DNA of 55,118 nt from Bacillota bacterium (GCA_029782095.1 JAKOVL010000109.1:1-55118), one strand, 5' to 3'. Positions 1 to 9,286 are shown, counted from the stretch's first letter. Numbers and translations: made by a program. The notes: generated from the sequence alone by a model not told the origin.

Positions 1-85
1 CGCGCCGTGCGCAAGGACGGGTAAGCGCAGATCCGGCAGCAGCGCCGGCCCGCGCCAAAAATTCCCCGAACCGGTTTCAGACTGC

Positions 86-114
86 TTGATTTATCTATTT
101 GCCAGAGCTATAAT
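86..114 (+). promoter_or_regulatory. Sigma-A-type promoter for tRNA-Arg
   Basis: TTGATT at 86-91 and a perfect TATAAT at 109-114 are separated by 17 bp. The predicted start near 121 lies a few bases before the tRNA at 126. Confidence 0.75.
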
Positions 115-125
115 AGAGATGTTAC

Positions 126-201
126 GCGCCTGTAGCTCAGGGGATAGAGCGACGGATTCCTAATCCGCAGGTCGGGGGTTCGAATCCTCCCAGGCGCACC
201 A
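126..201 (+). tRNA. tRNA-Arg (anticodon CCU)
   Basis: A full cloverleaf can be drawn. The acceptor stem GCGCCTG pairs with CAGGCGC, the T-arm GGTTCGAATCC is present, the anticodon loop TTCCTAA gives anticodon CCT, and a genome-encoded CCA ends at 201. The top pair of the anticodon stem (A-C) is mismatched. It is a single tRNA with its own promoter and terminator and reads the AGG arginine codon. Confidence 0.95.
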
Positions 202-296
202 AAAAGCCTTTAACCACGTGCGTTCGGGGTTCTGAAATATATTCCAATTTAAGTCTTGGGAACATTAAACTTTCCAAAACCTTTGCAAACTAACGC

Positions 297-324
297 AAAA
301 AGCCCCTACTTCAAGGGGCTTTTT
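297..324 (+). terminator. Rho-independent terminator after tRNA-Arg
   Basis: The A-rich GCCCCT arm (297-307) pairs with AGGGGC followed by five T (314-324), about 95 bp after the tRNA. The A/T tracts on both sides would let it work in either direction. Confidence 0.8.
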
Positions 325-478
325 CCATATCTTTTTGAGGATCATCGTGTGAAATTTTTTCATCTTGTTTAATGATGCCCATGAGATTACCAACGATTGC
401 TCATTTCATTAATCTTCCGGCTCGGCCAATGCACTTACCCTGTCTCTCGGCTACCTCTTTTTCCTGATAAGGGGAAAA

Positions 479-775
479 ATGGCGTCGCTGAAAAATAATT
501 TCTTGAGAAGTTACGTTTATTACCTGACCTTCCTCCTGTTATTAATTGATGCTTTTAATCTATCTATCGGGCCTTTTATCTACGGCGGCGATATTGGAGG
601 CATTACCGCAGGTTTTGGGCTAAATCAATACCTGGTTCAGGCTATTTTCTTGATTATTTTATTTCTGAACCGGGAGCTAATCGTCCAGAAGCTCTTTCCC
701 GCCTTCGGCGTTAAAACCGGCCATTTTCTTTTCCAGCCTCTCTTCTTCCGCCGGGGCAAATCAAGTGAAGATTAA
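479..775 (+). CDS. Small membrane protein, possibly a truncated M50-like remnant
   Basis: The 98-residue product has two strongly hydrophobic stretches (about residues 11-33 and 50-66) and a basic C-terminus. A Shine-Dalgarno-like AAGGGG lies five bases before the ATG. The same frame stays open upstream to a stop at 410-412 and would encode a third hydrophobic helix without any usual start codon, so this may be the 3' end of a longer, N-terminally truncated membrane protein. The GGDI..ITAGFG..Q segment loosely recalls the C-terminal part of small M50-like membrane metalloprotease relatives, but no HExxH motif remains in frame. The last four bases overlap the convergent methyltransferase gene. 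Function unknown. Confidence 0.45.
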   Translation: MASLKNNFLRSYVYYLTFLLLLIDAFNLSIGPFIYGGDIGGITAGFGLNQYLVQAIFLIILFLNRELIVQKLFPAFGVKTGHFLFQPLFFRRGKSSED

Positions 776-1812
776 ATATAAAAAACCGTATAATTTAAGT
801 TGCCATTTTTTTGTATTTTTTCTAATAAATTTAATTTTAATTTAACCTCTTGCCTGGTAATGACCGGGAATTTATAGTAATCATTTATATGTTTGATCTT
901 ATTACCATTTTCTATTCTTTTCTGGATAAATTCCACATGATTCTTAAGTCTTTTTTTAATAATATCGTTAGAAAAATTAACGATATTATTGATCTGAGAT
1001 ACAATCAATTCTTCAAAATTATGATCAATTTCTACCCCGATGCTGTTTCTTTGACTACACATGGCGGCTAGTATGGTTGTGCCAGTACCAACAAAAGGAT
1101 CTAATACTGTATCACCTTTAATTGAAAACATGTTGATCAGTCTATAAGCTAACTCAAATGGATAAGCAGCGCTTCTCTCTCTTGTTTTTCCATTACTTAG
1201 TCTTTGGCTTACCCCTTTTAAATCTTCCCAAATATCGGAAAACCATATGTTTCTTTCTTCCCAGAAGAAAGCGCTTTCTTGTCTTGCTTGCTTTTCTTGT
1301 AAAGTTTTAAATTCTTTTTTTCCACCTTTCCTAAGAATTAATATATACTCGTGTTCTAATGTCACATAAGCTCCTGGTGGCAACATTCCCGACCCCATGA
1401 ATTTATTTGGGGCATTAGTTTGTTTTCTCCACAAAATACATGGGAGTGCAACGAATCCTCTCTGAAGAAAGTACTGCAGTATTCTTGAGTGGTTAGTAAA
1501 TAACTGAAAAACCCCATTTATTGTTCTGGTAGCATCACCTATATTAATACAAGCTATTCCGCCCGGCCTTAATACCCGACATACTTCATTCCATGCCTTA
1601 TCTAACTCTTGATGCATCAATTCAAATGCGCTGCTGCCATCATTATTTATAAGTGAATTTTTAATATTGGGGTTTTGTAATATGAAAATATCATCCCACA
1701 TCTCTATCATTGGATAAGGGGGCGAAGTAACAACTAAATCAATGCTTTCATCTTCGATTTCGTGCATATGCCTCGCATCACCGATTAGAAGTCTGTGATT
1801 TGTAGTAATCAT
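772..1812 (-). CDS. Orphan DNA methyltransferase, beta class (N4-cytosine or N6-adenine)
   Basis: The 346-residue protein belongs to the N6/N4 DNA methylase family (Pfam N6_N4_Mtase). The catalytic motif TSPPYP lies near residue 29, and the SAM-binding motif DPFVGTGTT lies near residue 237. Catalytic motif before SAM motif is the beta-class order. An SPPY rather than DPPY tetrapeptide favours N4-cytosine methylation, though this is not decisive. GGAGG sits five bases before the ATG. No endonuclease or specificity gene is adjacent, so it looks solitary and may have an epigenetic or phage-protection role. The gene is markedly more AT-rich than its neighbours, with many AAA, ATT and TTA codons, a sign of horizontal acquisition. 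Confidence 0.88.
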   Translation of the reverse strand: MITTNHRLLIGDARHMHEIEDESIDLVVTSPPYPMIEMWDDIFILQNPNIKNSLINNDGSSAFELMHQELDKAWNEVCRVLRPGGIACINIGDATRTINGVFQLFTNHSRILQYFLQRGFVALPCILWRKQTNAPNKFMGSGMLPPGAYVTLEHEYILILRKGGKKEFKTLQEKQARQESAFFWEERNIWFSDIWEDLKGVSQRLSNGKTRERSAAYPFELAYRLINMFSIKGDTVLDPFVGTGTTILAAMCSQRNSIGVEIDHNFEELIVSQINNIVNFSNDIIKKRLKNHVEFIQKRIENGNKIKHINDYYKFPVITRQEVKLKLNLLEKIQKNGNLNYTVFYI

Positions 1813-2014
1813 TACGCCTCCAACTCATTCTGCATGGTCAGAATCGGCATGAGGGTCTGGACCTTCTACCCGCGGGCGCTTTGAAGACCAACGAACAAAA
1901 CTTGTCCATCCCCCACATCTGTTCCGTCGTACGCTTGCTGTGTAAATAGCCAAGACAGTACTATATAAACAAACTTCTCCGTTAGACAAAAAATTCCTTT
2001 GATCATGGATTCAC

Positions 2015-2836
2015 TCACTTATAGATGCGGATATCGACGCTTCCGCTCCAGTTTGATGATTTAATCATGATCATATGATCCGTATTATTTCTGAATTTAA
2101 AGTCAAGATAATCGGACACGGTGGCGTCCATCCCCGGCGGAACATAGTAAACCGGCACGCTGTGCGGGTATCGCTCTACAACCTCCAGGCCTGCCTGCAG
2201 CACGGCATTGTAAAGGGTAGAGGAAACCTGGCATACTCCCCCCCCTATACCCATTCCGCCGACCACCGGCGCCAGGCGGTAGCCCCTTTCAAACGTCCGC
2301 GGCCCATTGGCCTGGTTAAAAGAAAACAGTTCTCCCGGCATCAAAACGTAATTGTTCAGGGAGGCGGTCGCCAGGTAAATATTCGTAGCCCTGCCGCCGT
2401 TGCCTGCGCCGATCCAGGTCCGGTAAGCTCCTATCTCCTTGTTGATGCGCTGGTAGTGCCGAAAGGTCACTGCTGGATCCAGTTGAACCACTTCCAAAAG
2501 GACCATGCTGTGGGCCGGTGCGGCCATAATATTTTCTACAGTTGACGCCACATTAACCTGTCTGCCCGGTACTTCGGCCACCAGCTCTCCTGTGGCCATA
2601 TCAAGGTAGGCATTGCGCGGCATACTGTTTACATCTCTGGCCAGATCCCGGACCAGCGCTTCGACTTCATTTCGGCGCATCCCCTCCACCAGGATGCCTT
2701 CAATGGTTACCCCGGGATTAACCGTTTTCCGCCAGGGCTCCAACAGGCCCAGCCCCCGGGCAGCCAGGATGATGCTGGCCAACAATATGGCGGCAAAAGC
2801 CGCGGCAAGCCTCTTTCTCCGACCGGCAGCAATCAT
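2015..2836 (-). CDS. VanW-family exported protein (YoaR-like)
   Basis: About 273 residues with a positively charged N-terminus and one hydrophobic signal anchor (roughly residues 10-30), followed by an extracellular domain. The C-terminal half carries the VanW signature, including GGVCQVSSTLYNA and the HS.PVYYVPPGMDATV region. VanW proteins are cell-envelope proteins linked to glycopeptide resistance clusters and to spore-formers; their biochemical role is not settled. A peptidoglycan-binding-4-like segment probably precedes the VanW domain (TIEGILVEGM...). I chose the ATG at 2836 because GGGGGTGGT lies just upstream (2842-2850); the frame is open to 2875 but no ribosome binding site is seen there. 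Confidence 0.85.
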   Translation of the reverse strand: MIAAGRRKRLAAAFAAILLASIILAARGLGLLEPWRKTVNPGVTIEGILVEGMRRNEVEALVRDLARDVNSMPRNAYLDMATGELVAEVPGRQVNVASTVENIMAAPAHSMVLLEVVQLDPAVTFRHYQRINKEIGAYRTWIGAGNGGRATNIYLATASLNNYVLMPGELFSFNQANGPRTFERGYRLAPVVGGMGIGGGVCQVSSTLYNAVLQAGLEVVERYPHSVPVYYVPPGMDATVSDYLDFKFRNNTDHMIMIKSSNWSGSVDIRIYK

Positions 2837-3060
2837 TTTCACCACCCCCGCCGCAACACGGTCAACCCGGGTCAACCAAAGCTTGTGCAGGCCGGCGGCG
2901 CCAGCCTTTTCGTATTAAATGTTTTGCCTCAACAACGCCAGGAACGCTTTCCTTAAAACAGTGACCCGTATTTTAACAATTTCCGGCTAATTCCTGCGCT
3001 GATTTCGCTGCTGCTCAAAACAGTTATTGCATATGTATGCGCCTCTTTAACCGCTTATTC

Positions 3061-3080
3061 AAAAACCCCCGCATCGGGGG
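3061..3080 (-). terminator. Terminator after the YheC/D-like gene
   Basis: CCCCCG (3066-3071) pairs with CGGGGG (3075-3080) around CAT. On the minus strand the stem is followed by TTTTT. It lies 100 bp beyond the stop of the gene ending at 3180. The rest of the 2837-3179 gap shows no recognisable gene. Confidence 0.7.
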
Positions 3081-3179
3081 CAAGGTGGAAACAGCGCAAA
3101 ACGCACACCAGGCTGGCTTGATGCTTAATTTACAGCATCTGCAGCATGGACTTTTGTTCCGTGCAGGGGGGAGGACGCT

Positions 3180-3929
3180 TTAATATTCTATAAACCCCAT
3201 TATCTTGCTGGAGTGTTCATATTTGCGCCGGGAAACTTGGTCGTTGACCAGTTTACAGCGGGCGCACTGGGGCCAGGTATTCGCTTCGATGAACCATACC
3301 TTGCCTTTTTTGTCCAGGGCCAGGTCAAAGCCGACAATGCGCAAAGGAAATTTTTTATTTAAATGGCTGGCCATTTGATGGGCCAGATCGATGATTTCTC
3401 GTAAAGTAGCCATGGGGTCCTTTTTCTGGTCATACTCTTGCAAAATATAATTTAAGGGATAATCCTGCGCTCCACTGGCCACATTGGTCACCACGGCATC
3501 CTCTTTCAGGGCCACTTTGGCTGCTGTAAGGGTCAGTTCCCAGGTGGCGTACGGCTTCTGCATCACAACCCTCAGATCAAAGGGCCGATTGTTGAACGTG
3601 GCCAGATCAATCCCCTGCTGGATAATATATTTATCTTTCGAAATGACCGGCAGCAGCTCTGATAAGCCGTCCGGCAGCGCTATTTTCTTGGACAAGTTTT
3701 GGGAGGATAGCACGCCTTCATGTTCGTTAATCCTGTACACCCGGAAGACCCGGTGCCCCTGGTACCCGGTGTCGGGCTTTACATAAATAATCCTGAAAAG
3801 GGAAATCATTTTGTTCAGGTTCTGCAGGCTGCACCAGACGGTCTTGGGCACGTGTTTTGCCAGGACCGGGTGGTCCAGCAGAGCCCCGGTTTTTTTCATT
3901 TTACTTCTGATAATTTTATGATTAACCAT
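3180..3929 (-). CDS. YheC/YheD-family endospore coat-associated ATP-grasp protein
   Basis: The 249-residue protein matches the YheC/YheD family, ATP-grasp-fold proteins associated with the spore coat in Bacillus. Visible signatures are YVKPDTGYQGHRVFRV near residue 50 (nucleotide-binding lysine), NRPFDLRVVMQK near residue 113, and the metal-binding end FIEANTWPQC near residue 218. It is shorter than many YheC/D proteins (about 350-450 residues) because the N-terminal extension is missing. Substrate and reaction are unknown in the family. It stands alone, with a terminator downstream. Confidence 0.85.
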   Translation of the reverse strand: MVNHKIIRSKMKKTGALLDHPVLAKHVPKTVWCSLQNLNKMISLFRIIYVKPDTGYQGHRVFRVYRINEHEGVLSSQNLSKKIALPDGLSELLPVISKDKYIIQQGIDLATFNNRPFDLRVVMQKPYATWELTLTAAKVALKEDAVVTNVASGAQDYPLNYILQEYDQKKDPMATLREIIDLAHQMASHLNKKFPLRIVGFDLALDKKGKVWFIEANTWPQCARCKLVNDQVSRRKYEHSSKIMGFIEY

Positions 3930-4222
3930 AATGCTGCACCTATACCCTACTCTCCTTGAAGTGGTCCGGACTTCTATTCAGTATATGTGCCTGGTATAAC
4001 TTTGGTTCGAGGCTAAGGCTATAACATGAATATATATTTGTGGAATAGGCCTGCCGGCCGGCAGGATAACTGCAGTGGAAGAAGAATATTTACTGGGACG
4101 CGGCAACGCGAGGCCGGCCGCCAATTGGCTCAAGACCGTGCGACATGACGTTCCCCCGGGCACCGGGGCGCTAATTTTTTAGCCGCAGGAAACTAGAAAA
4201 CCGCAGGCGATGGGGTTGTTTT

Positions 4223-5776
4223 ATGCGTTCTAAGGCCAAAGAGCTGAACAGCGGAAAGCTGCTGGCGAAAAACTTTCTGATCAATCTTTTTGGAAAAGGT
4301 GTTCCAGCCCTGGTGGCCTTTGTCACGATCCCGCTGCTAATTAACGGGATGGGCAGCGACCGCTTCGGCCTTTTCAATTTGCTGCTAGTAACAGTGGGCT
4401 ACTTCAGCCTTTTCGAGCTGGGCATAGGCAGGGCTATCACCAAGTTTGTCTCCGAGGCCCTGGCCACTGGCGATCAAAAAGGCGAGCTAACCAGATTATT
4501 ATGGTCTTCCTTTGCCCTGCTGCTGGCGCTTGGGCTGCTGGCCATGATTCTATTGATTGCCTTCACACCCTACCTGGTTAAAAACATCTTAAATGTACCC
4601 CCATTTTTAATCGAGGAAGGCATGACCAGCCTGCTCTATGTCAGCTTCAGCTTGCCCCTGATGCTCACTTCCGCCGGCGTGCACGGGATACTGGAAGCGC
4701 AGCAGCGTTTTGACCTGATTAACCTTATTCAGATCCCTTTCGGCATCTCAAACTACCTCTTTCCCCTGCTCATATTGCTGGCCGGCTCCAACAATCTTTC
4801 CCACGCTATCCTCAGTATTGTTTTCGCCCGCATGGTTGTGCTGGGGGCCTCGTTCTGGATCTGTGCTTACACCCTGCCGGAAATTAAATCTTCCCCCCGG
4901 TTCAGCGTTGCTGATATGAAAAGAGTATTGACCTTTGGCGGATGGCTAACTGTATCTAATATCATCAGCCCGCTGATGTCGTACATGGACAGGTTTTTTA
5001 TCGGCGCCATCCTGACCCTCACCGCAGTTGCTTACTACGTGGTCCCCTATACCGTTGCCACCAAGTTGCTGTTAATCGTGGCCAGCCTGGCCATGGTCCT
5101 CTTTCCCGCTTTCTCTTATTCCAAAAATCAAGACCGGGAAATCTATATGCGCCTCTACCGGCGCGCGATCAAGTATATTTTTCTAATCCTTGTACCGGTA
5201 GTGCTTATTTTAGCTGTCTTTGCCTATGACCTGTTGTCGCTGTGGATGGGCGCTGAATTCGCCCGAAACAGCTATGCAGTGCTGGTTATTTTAAGCCTGG
5301 CGGTCATGGTAAATTCCCTGGCCAATATACCTTATACCCTGATCCAGGCTTTCGGGAGACCCGATATTACTGCCAAATTCCACCTGGTCGAGCTCCTTCC
5401 TTACCTGGCTTTGCTGTGGTTTTTTGCTTCCAGGTTCGGCATTGCCGGCGTGGCCGCCGCGTGGCTGGCCCGGGTCAGCCTGGATGCCGTTTTGCTGTTC
5501 TGGTTTGCCGACAGGCTCTTGGCTATTGAAACCAGGAAACAGCGGAGCATCTATCTGCTGTTTATCTTAAGCCTCATTCCGGTCGCCGCCTATTTGCTGA
5601 TCCTGGGGCTGAGTACGTTGGCCCCGGGTTTAGCCGCCCGCGCTGTAATGACCGCGGCTATATTTATGGCCCTGGGACTGGCTGCATGGAAGTTTCTGCT
5701 GGAGCCTGACGAAAAAAGCTTTCTCCTGCAAGGTTACGGTTCCCTTAAAAATAAGCTGGGTTTCTCCAACAGATAA
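4223..5776 (+). CDS. Polysaccharide/lipid-linked oligosaccharide flippase (Wzx/MATE-like)
   Basis: The 517-residue integral membrane protein has about 14 predicted helices. The N-terminal pattern (KNFLINLFGKGVPALVAFVTIPLLINGMG.DRFGLF) is typical of the MVF/Wzx branch of the MOP exporter superfamily, which flips undecaprenyl-linked sugars or related lipid-linked precursors across the membrane. Length fits the family. No glycosyltransferases are adjacent, so the substrate cannot be inferred. It has its own upstream region and ends before the convergent threonine aldolase. The ATG at 4223 follows a GGGG stretch about seven bases away. Confidence 0.88.
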   Translation: MRSKAKELNSGKLLAKNFLINLFGKGVPALVAFVTIPLLINGMGSDRFGLFNLLLVTVGYFSLFELGIGRAITKFVSEALATGDQKGELTRLLWSSFALLLALGLLAMILLIAFTPYLVKNILNVPPFLIEEGMTSLLYVSFSLPLMLTSAGVHGILEAQQRFDLINLIQIPFGISNYLFPLLILLAGSNNLSHAILSIVFARMVVLGASFWICAYTLPEIKSSPRFSVADMKRVLTFGGWLTVSNIISPLMSYMDRFFIGAILTLTAVAYYVVPYTVATKLLLIVASLAMVLFPAFSYSKNQDREIYMRLYRRAIKYIFLILVPVVLILAVFAYDLLSLWMGAEFARNSYAVLVILSLAVMVNSLANIPYTLIQAFGRPDITAKFHLVELLPYLALLWFFASRFGIAGVAAAWLARVSLDAVLLFWFADRLLAIETRKQRSIYLLFILSLIPVAAYLLILGLSTLAPGLAARAVMTAAIFMALGLAAWKFLLEPDEKSFLLQGYGSLKNKLGFSNR

Positions 5777-5895
5777 CTGGCGGCCGCGCTTTCACCACGG
5801 CCGCAGCAAGTGTTGCCATGCCTGGCGGACCGAGCGGGACCCGCTTCGGCCTGCCGGCTAACTGCCGATTGTATCAGGCTTATCGGCGGGGGAGC

Positions 5896-6915
5896 TTACC
5901 TGAGAATATCTCGCATTATGGTCAGAACTTTCTCCAAATCGGGCCGCGCAACCTCCTTGTTGGTGGTAAAGCGAACCCGGTCCGGCTCCATGACTACCCC
6001 CAGCACACCGCGTTTTTTCAGCTCTTCCAGCAAAGCGTTTGCGCTCATGGTCAGAGGCTTAAAAATGATAATATTTGTATCCACGCTTGATGGATCAAAT
6101 TCCAGGCCCGGCATTTCAGCCAGGCCCTCCGCCAGGAACCGGGCATTGGCATGATCTTCAGCCAGGCGGTCAACCATCGTAGTTAAGCCCACAATTCCTG
6201 CGGCCGCAATGATGCCAGCCTGGCGCATCCCGCCGCCCAGGCGCTTGCGCCAGCGGCGCGCTTCAGCGATCCATTCTCGCGGCCCGGCCAAAATTGAGCC
6301 AACGGGCGCGCCCAGTCCCTTGGAGAGGCAAAACTGAACCGTGGTGGCGCAGGCGGCCAGCTCGCTCGCCTTGACGCCCAGGGCGATGGCGGCGTTAAAG
6401 ATGCGCGCCCCGTCCAGGTGCAGGGGCAGGTTATGCTTTAGAGCCACTTCATAAACTGCCTTCATGGTTTCCAGGGGAATGACCGTGCCTCCGGCCCGAT
6501 TGTGCGTGTTTTCGAGGCAGATCAGCGATGTAGGGGGCAGGTGAATATCCTCAGCGCGGATGGCCCTCTCCACCTGCTCTGCCGAAAGGGCGCCCCGATT
6601 GCCTTTAAGGGGCCTCAGCTGCACCCCGGCAAAAACCGAGGCCGCCGCAGCCTCGTAGTAAAAAATATGGCTATCCTGCTCCAGGATAACCTCGGTGCCA
6701 GGACGGGTGTGGGCCAGCACGGCGGTCTGGTTGCCCATGGTGCCGCTGACTACCAGCAGGGCATCTTCTTTGCCCATCATCTCCGCGGCCAATTCCTGCA
6801 GGCGGTTTACGGTAGGATCTTCACCGTAAACATCGTCACCCACCTCCGCCTCATACATGGCCCGGCGCATCTCGGCGGTGGGCTTGGTTATTGTATCGCT
6901 CCTCAAGTCAATCAT
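5896..6915 (-). CDS. ltaE: Low-specificity L-threonine aldolase
   Basis: The 339-residue PLP-dependent fold-type I enzyme cleaves L-threonine/allo-threonine to glycine and acetaldehyde in the cytosol. Diagnostic stretches are the N-terminal IDLRSDT.T.PT..MR.AM, GDDVYGEDPTV, SGTMGNQ (cofactor phosphate region), HLDGARIFNA (the Asp that contacts the PLP nitrogen) and SKGLGAPVGS, whose lysine (about residue 199) forms the Schiff base. Length is standard. It is monocistronic; a TATAAT box lies upstream on the minus strand at 6960-6965 but its -35 region is weak. It may serve glycine supply or threonine catabolism. Confidence 0.95.
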   Translation of the reverse strand: MIDLRSDTITKPTAEMRRAMYEAEVGDDVYGEDPTVNRLQELAAEMMGKEDALLVVSGTMGNQTAVLAHTRPGTEVILEQDSHIFYYEAAAASVFAGVQLRPLKGNRGALSAEQVERAIRAEDIHLPPTSLICLENTHNRAGGTVIPLETMKAVYEVALKHNLPLHLDGARIFNAAIALGVKASELAACATTVQFCLSKGLGAPVGSILAGPREWIAEARRWRKRLGGGMRQAGIIAAAGIVGLTTMVDRLAEDHANARFLAEGLAEMPGLEFDPSSVDTNIIIFKPLTMSANALLEELKKRGVLGVVMEPDRVRFTTNKEVARPDLEKVLTIMRDILR

Positions 6916-7101
6916 TTTCCCGCGGCCTCCCTGTATAAAGTCGTGCCCAGTCTTAAATCATTATAGCATAACCAAAAGGGCTAAAAATCCATAGAGATCC
7001 CCCCTAACCCGGAGAATCTCTATTCGCTTGGCGCTGTAAAATTTATGCAAAATGCTTGCCTGAGAAGGGTTTTTTGTCTCCGGGTAGAATTAATTCTGGC
7101 C

Positions 7102-8313
7102 ATGAAGACAGTCTATCTGCAGAAATATAATCATGCTTATATATTCGCCCCCCAGGCTTTGACCGGTACGGAGCTGGCCCTGCGCCAAAACCTGCTGATA
7201 AAAGTATCTGCCGGTAAAATTGCGGTCATGGAGCAGGTAAACCCGGAAGCCTTGCCGGCAGCGCTGAAGAAGCACCCCCGCTTTTACCGCCTGGAAGAAG
7301 GATTGACGCTTCTGCCCTGCTTGATTGACGCCCACGTGCACTTAGCTTTAAACGGCCGGGCTGCCGCTAAAGGCCCTATCCCTCCAGGGGCGGCTAAAAT
7401 AGATTTGCCCCAGGGAATAGTGCAAAACCTGGCAGCCTTGCTGCAGCAGGGTGTCGGCGCGGTCAGGGACGGCGGCGATCGCCTGGCCCTGAATGTTAAA
7501 GCCGCCAAAATGATTGAAGCGCAATCGCTGCCCGGACCGCGCATTGTGGCCACGGGAGAAGCCCTGCGCAAAGCGGGCAGCTACGGCTCTTTTTTGGGCA
7601 GGGGTTTCAACGGGCTTTCGCGCCGCCTGGAAAGCCTGGCCAGCGAAGAGACCGGGCAGGTTAAAGTAATCGTATCGGGCATTGTCAGCTTCAGCACATA
7701 TGGCATGGTGGAGCCGCTATCATCTTTCAGCTTGGCAGAGCTGCGGGCTGTAGTCGAGCATGCGCACCGTTGCGGCAAGATGGTCATGGCCCATGCCAGT
7801 TCCAGCCAGGCCGTCGAGCTGGCCCTCCGGGCGGGGGTCGATTCCATTGAGCACGGCTATTTTTTAAGCGAAAGACAGCTTAAAGAAATGGCTGCCCGGG
7901 GCATTGCCTGGGTCCCCACCATTATTCCCGTGGCTGTCCAGGCGCGCCAGCCTCTATGCCGGCAGTGGAACGATGCGGAAATAGACGTGATTACCCGCAC
8001 TTTCCGCGAGCAGGTAGAAAAAGTGGCCTGCGCCGCGGCACTGGGTGTGCCCCTGGGCCTGGGCACTGACTCCGGAGCTGCCGGTGTGGACCACGGCACC
8101 GCCGTTCTCGAAGAGATGCAGTTATACGCAGAGGCCGGCCTGCCTTTCCAAGCGATCCTGCAGGCGGCCACTGCCGTCAACGCCGCCATACTCGGCCTGA
8201 GTCATTGCTGCGGCTCCCTGGAGCTAAATAAAGAAGCGCGCCTCATGGCCGTGCGAGGCAACCCTCTTACTGATCTAAAGGCATTGCAAAAGATAGAGTG
8301 GCTGTTCAGTTGA
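7102..8313 (+). CDS. Amidohydrolase-family metal-dependent hydrolase (imidazolonepropionase-like)
   Basis: About 403 residues of the amidohydrolase superfamily. The metal-binding DAHVHL follows the N-terminal beta-sandwich, then GVGAVRDGG, a probable metal-ligand histidine in HASSSQAVE, SIEHGYFL, and the catalytic aspartate in LGTDSGA. The family hydrolyses C-N bonds in cyclic amides or peptides (imidazolonepropionase, prolidase-like enzymes); the substrate here is unknown. The ATG at 7102 gives a natural N-terminus (MKTVYLQ...). The frame is open to an ATG at 7045, and neither start has a convincing ribosome binding site. No histidine-degradation genes are nearby. Confidence 0.85.
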   Translation: MKTVYLQKYNHAYIFAPQALTGTELALRQNLLIKVSAGKIAVMEQVNPEALPAALKKHPRFYRLEEGLTLLPCLIDAHVHLALNGRAAAKGPIPPGAAKIDLPQGIVQNLAALLQQGVGAVRDGGDRLALNVKAAKMIEAQSLPGPRIVATGEALRKAGSYGSFLGRGFNGLSRRLESLASEETGQVKVIVSGIVSFSTYGMVEPLSSFSLAELRAVVEHAHRCGKMVMAHASSSQAVELALRAGVDSIEHGYFLSERQLKEMAARGIAWVPTIIPVAVQARQPLCRQWNDAEIDVITRTFREQVEKVACAAALGVPLGLGTDSGAAGVDHGTAVLEEMQLYAEAGLPFQAILQAATAVNAAILGLSHCCGSLELNKEARLMAVRGNPLTDLKALQKIEWLFS

Positions 8314-8524
8314 ACCTGTGGTTAAAAGGGACAGCAAAATAACAAAGGATGCCGCCATTCTCGGCGGCGAGCATCCCTGGGACAATTTAGCCGCCACCAG
8401 CCGGCCCTCCTGGGAATACGGCCCGCAAATTCCAAGCAGCAATAAACCTTTATTATTCCCGTCAAATTTTCAGGTATAGGACAATCCGCGGGGTTAATAC
8501 GTTATCCTAGGGGAGGGGAAAAAA

Positions 8525-9154
8525 ATGAAAGATGGTATTACGATTAATGATCTCGGCACCCTGGCGGAAGATCAAAAAAGTCTCTTGCTGGAGTACTGCC
8601 GCTCCGCATTTGCCGATAAAGCGCTGGCCGGGCAAAAAACCAGCCGGAAAAGCATCATCCTGGCGCAGGAAAACCGGTACACTTATAAACTGGTCGCTGA
8701 GAGCAACGAGAAAAGGCCGGTGAAAACAGTGGAAAAAACGGTGGAAGAACTGGGCCTTTCACCTGAGGCGTCAAAAAAAATCTTAAAGGGTTACCGGGAT
8801 AGGGACATAAAAAAATACCAGATCGCCGATATTAAATACCTCTCTGAACTGATTCAGATGCTGGAGCCGGCGCAGCAAAAAAAAGCGGTGGATCTAATCG
8901 TGCAAAACCGCAAAGACCTCTACCATGTCAACAAGGAAGATGTGGTCATGCTTCTGGTTGGCGCAAACCGGGTTAATCCTTATTTTGCCGAAGTATGGTA
9001 TAATGGGATAATCCGCCTTCTGGAAAAAATTAACCACAAAACTGCCGTGGAGAAAAAATTCCTCAGCGAAATTGATCCCCTTTATCAAAAAGACCTGAAG
9101 CGAAAGCTGAAAACCGCCTCTGCCAGGCTCGACGAATTGAGACAAAAGATCTGA
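8525..9154 (+). CDS. Unrecognised cytosolic protein, charged and helical
   Basis: The 209-residue protein is rich in Lys, Glu and Leu, with no signal peptide or membrane segment. Several predicted amphipathic helices include TVEKTVEELGLSPEASKKILKG and a C-terminal KRKLKTASARLDELRQKI that could coil. No family is recognised. An unusually strong AGGGGAGGGG precedes the ATG, codon use matches the neighbours, and the gene lies between an amidohydrolase and rsmD without clear operon linkage. No catalytic motif is visible, so a binding or structural role is possible but unsupported. Confidence 0.7.
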   Translation: MKDGITINDLGTLAEDQKSLLLEYCRSAFADKALAGQKTSRKSIILAQENRYTYKLVAESNEKRPVKTVEKTVEELGLSPEASKKILKGYRDRDIKKYQIADIKYLSELIQMLEPAQQKKAVDLIVQNRKDLYHVNKEDVVMLLVGANRVNPYFAEVWYNGIIRLLEKINHKTAVEKKFLSEIDPLYQKDLKRKLKTASARLDELRQKI

Positions 9155-9286
9155 CTTCACACCCACTTCAACGGCCCCTTGCGCCACGCCGCATTAAACA
9201 CTCCCTTCGATCTCCCTCCCCGCATGTTATCCTGGCTTTCTCTCTGCTACAATAAGGGTATACGAACAAAACGGGAGGCTGAACTG

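Noticed and set aside
1-24. Possible last seven codons of an upstream gene ending in TAA
   Set aside because: Too short to identify; only the phase is compatible.
345-365. TGTGAAATTTTTTCA resembling half a Rex operator
   Set aside because: The right half does not match (TTCATC instead of TTCACAA), and the site lies in a tRNA/terminator gap far from any likely target promoter.
1813-2014. Possible transposase remnant upstream of the methyltransferase
   Set aside because: No frame gave a recognisable motif.
4075-4185. 35-codon frame from a GTG just before the flippase
   Set aside because: The ribosome binding site is weak and the peptide has no recognisable feature.
8319-8480. Short open frame of about 53 codons between the amidohydrolase and the unknown gene
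   Set aside because: No ribosome binding site and no similarity; length is compatible with chance.
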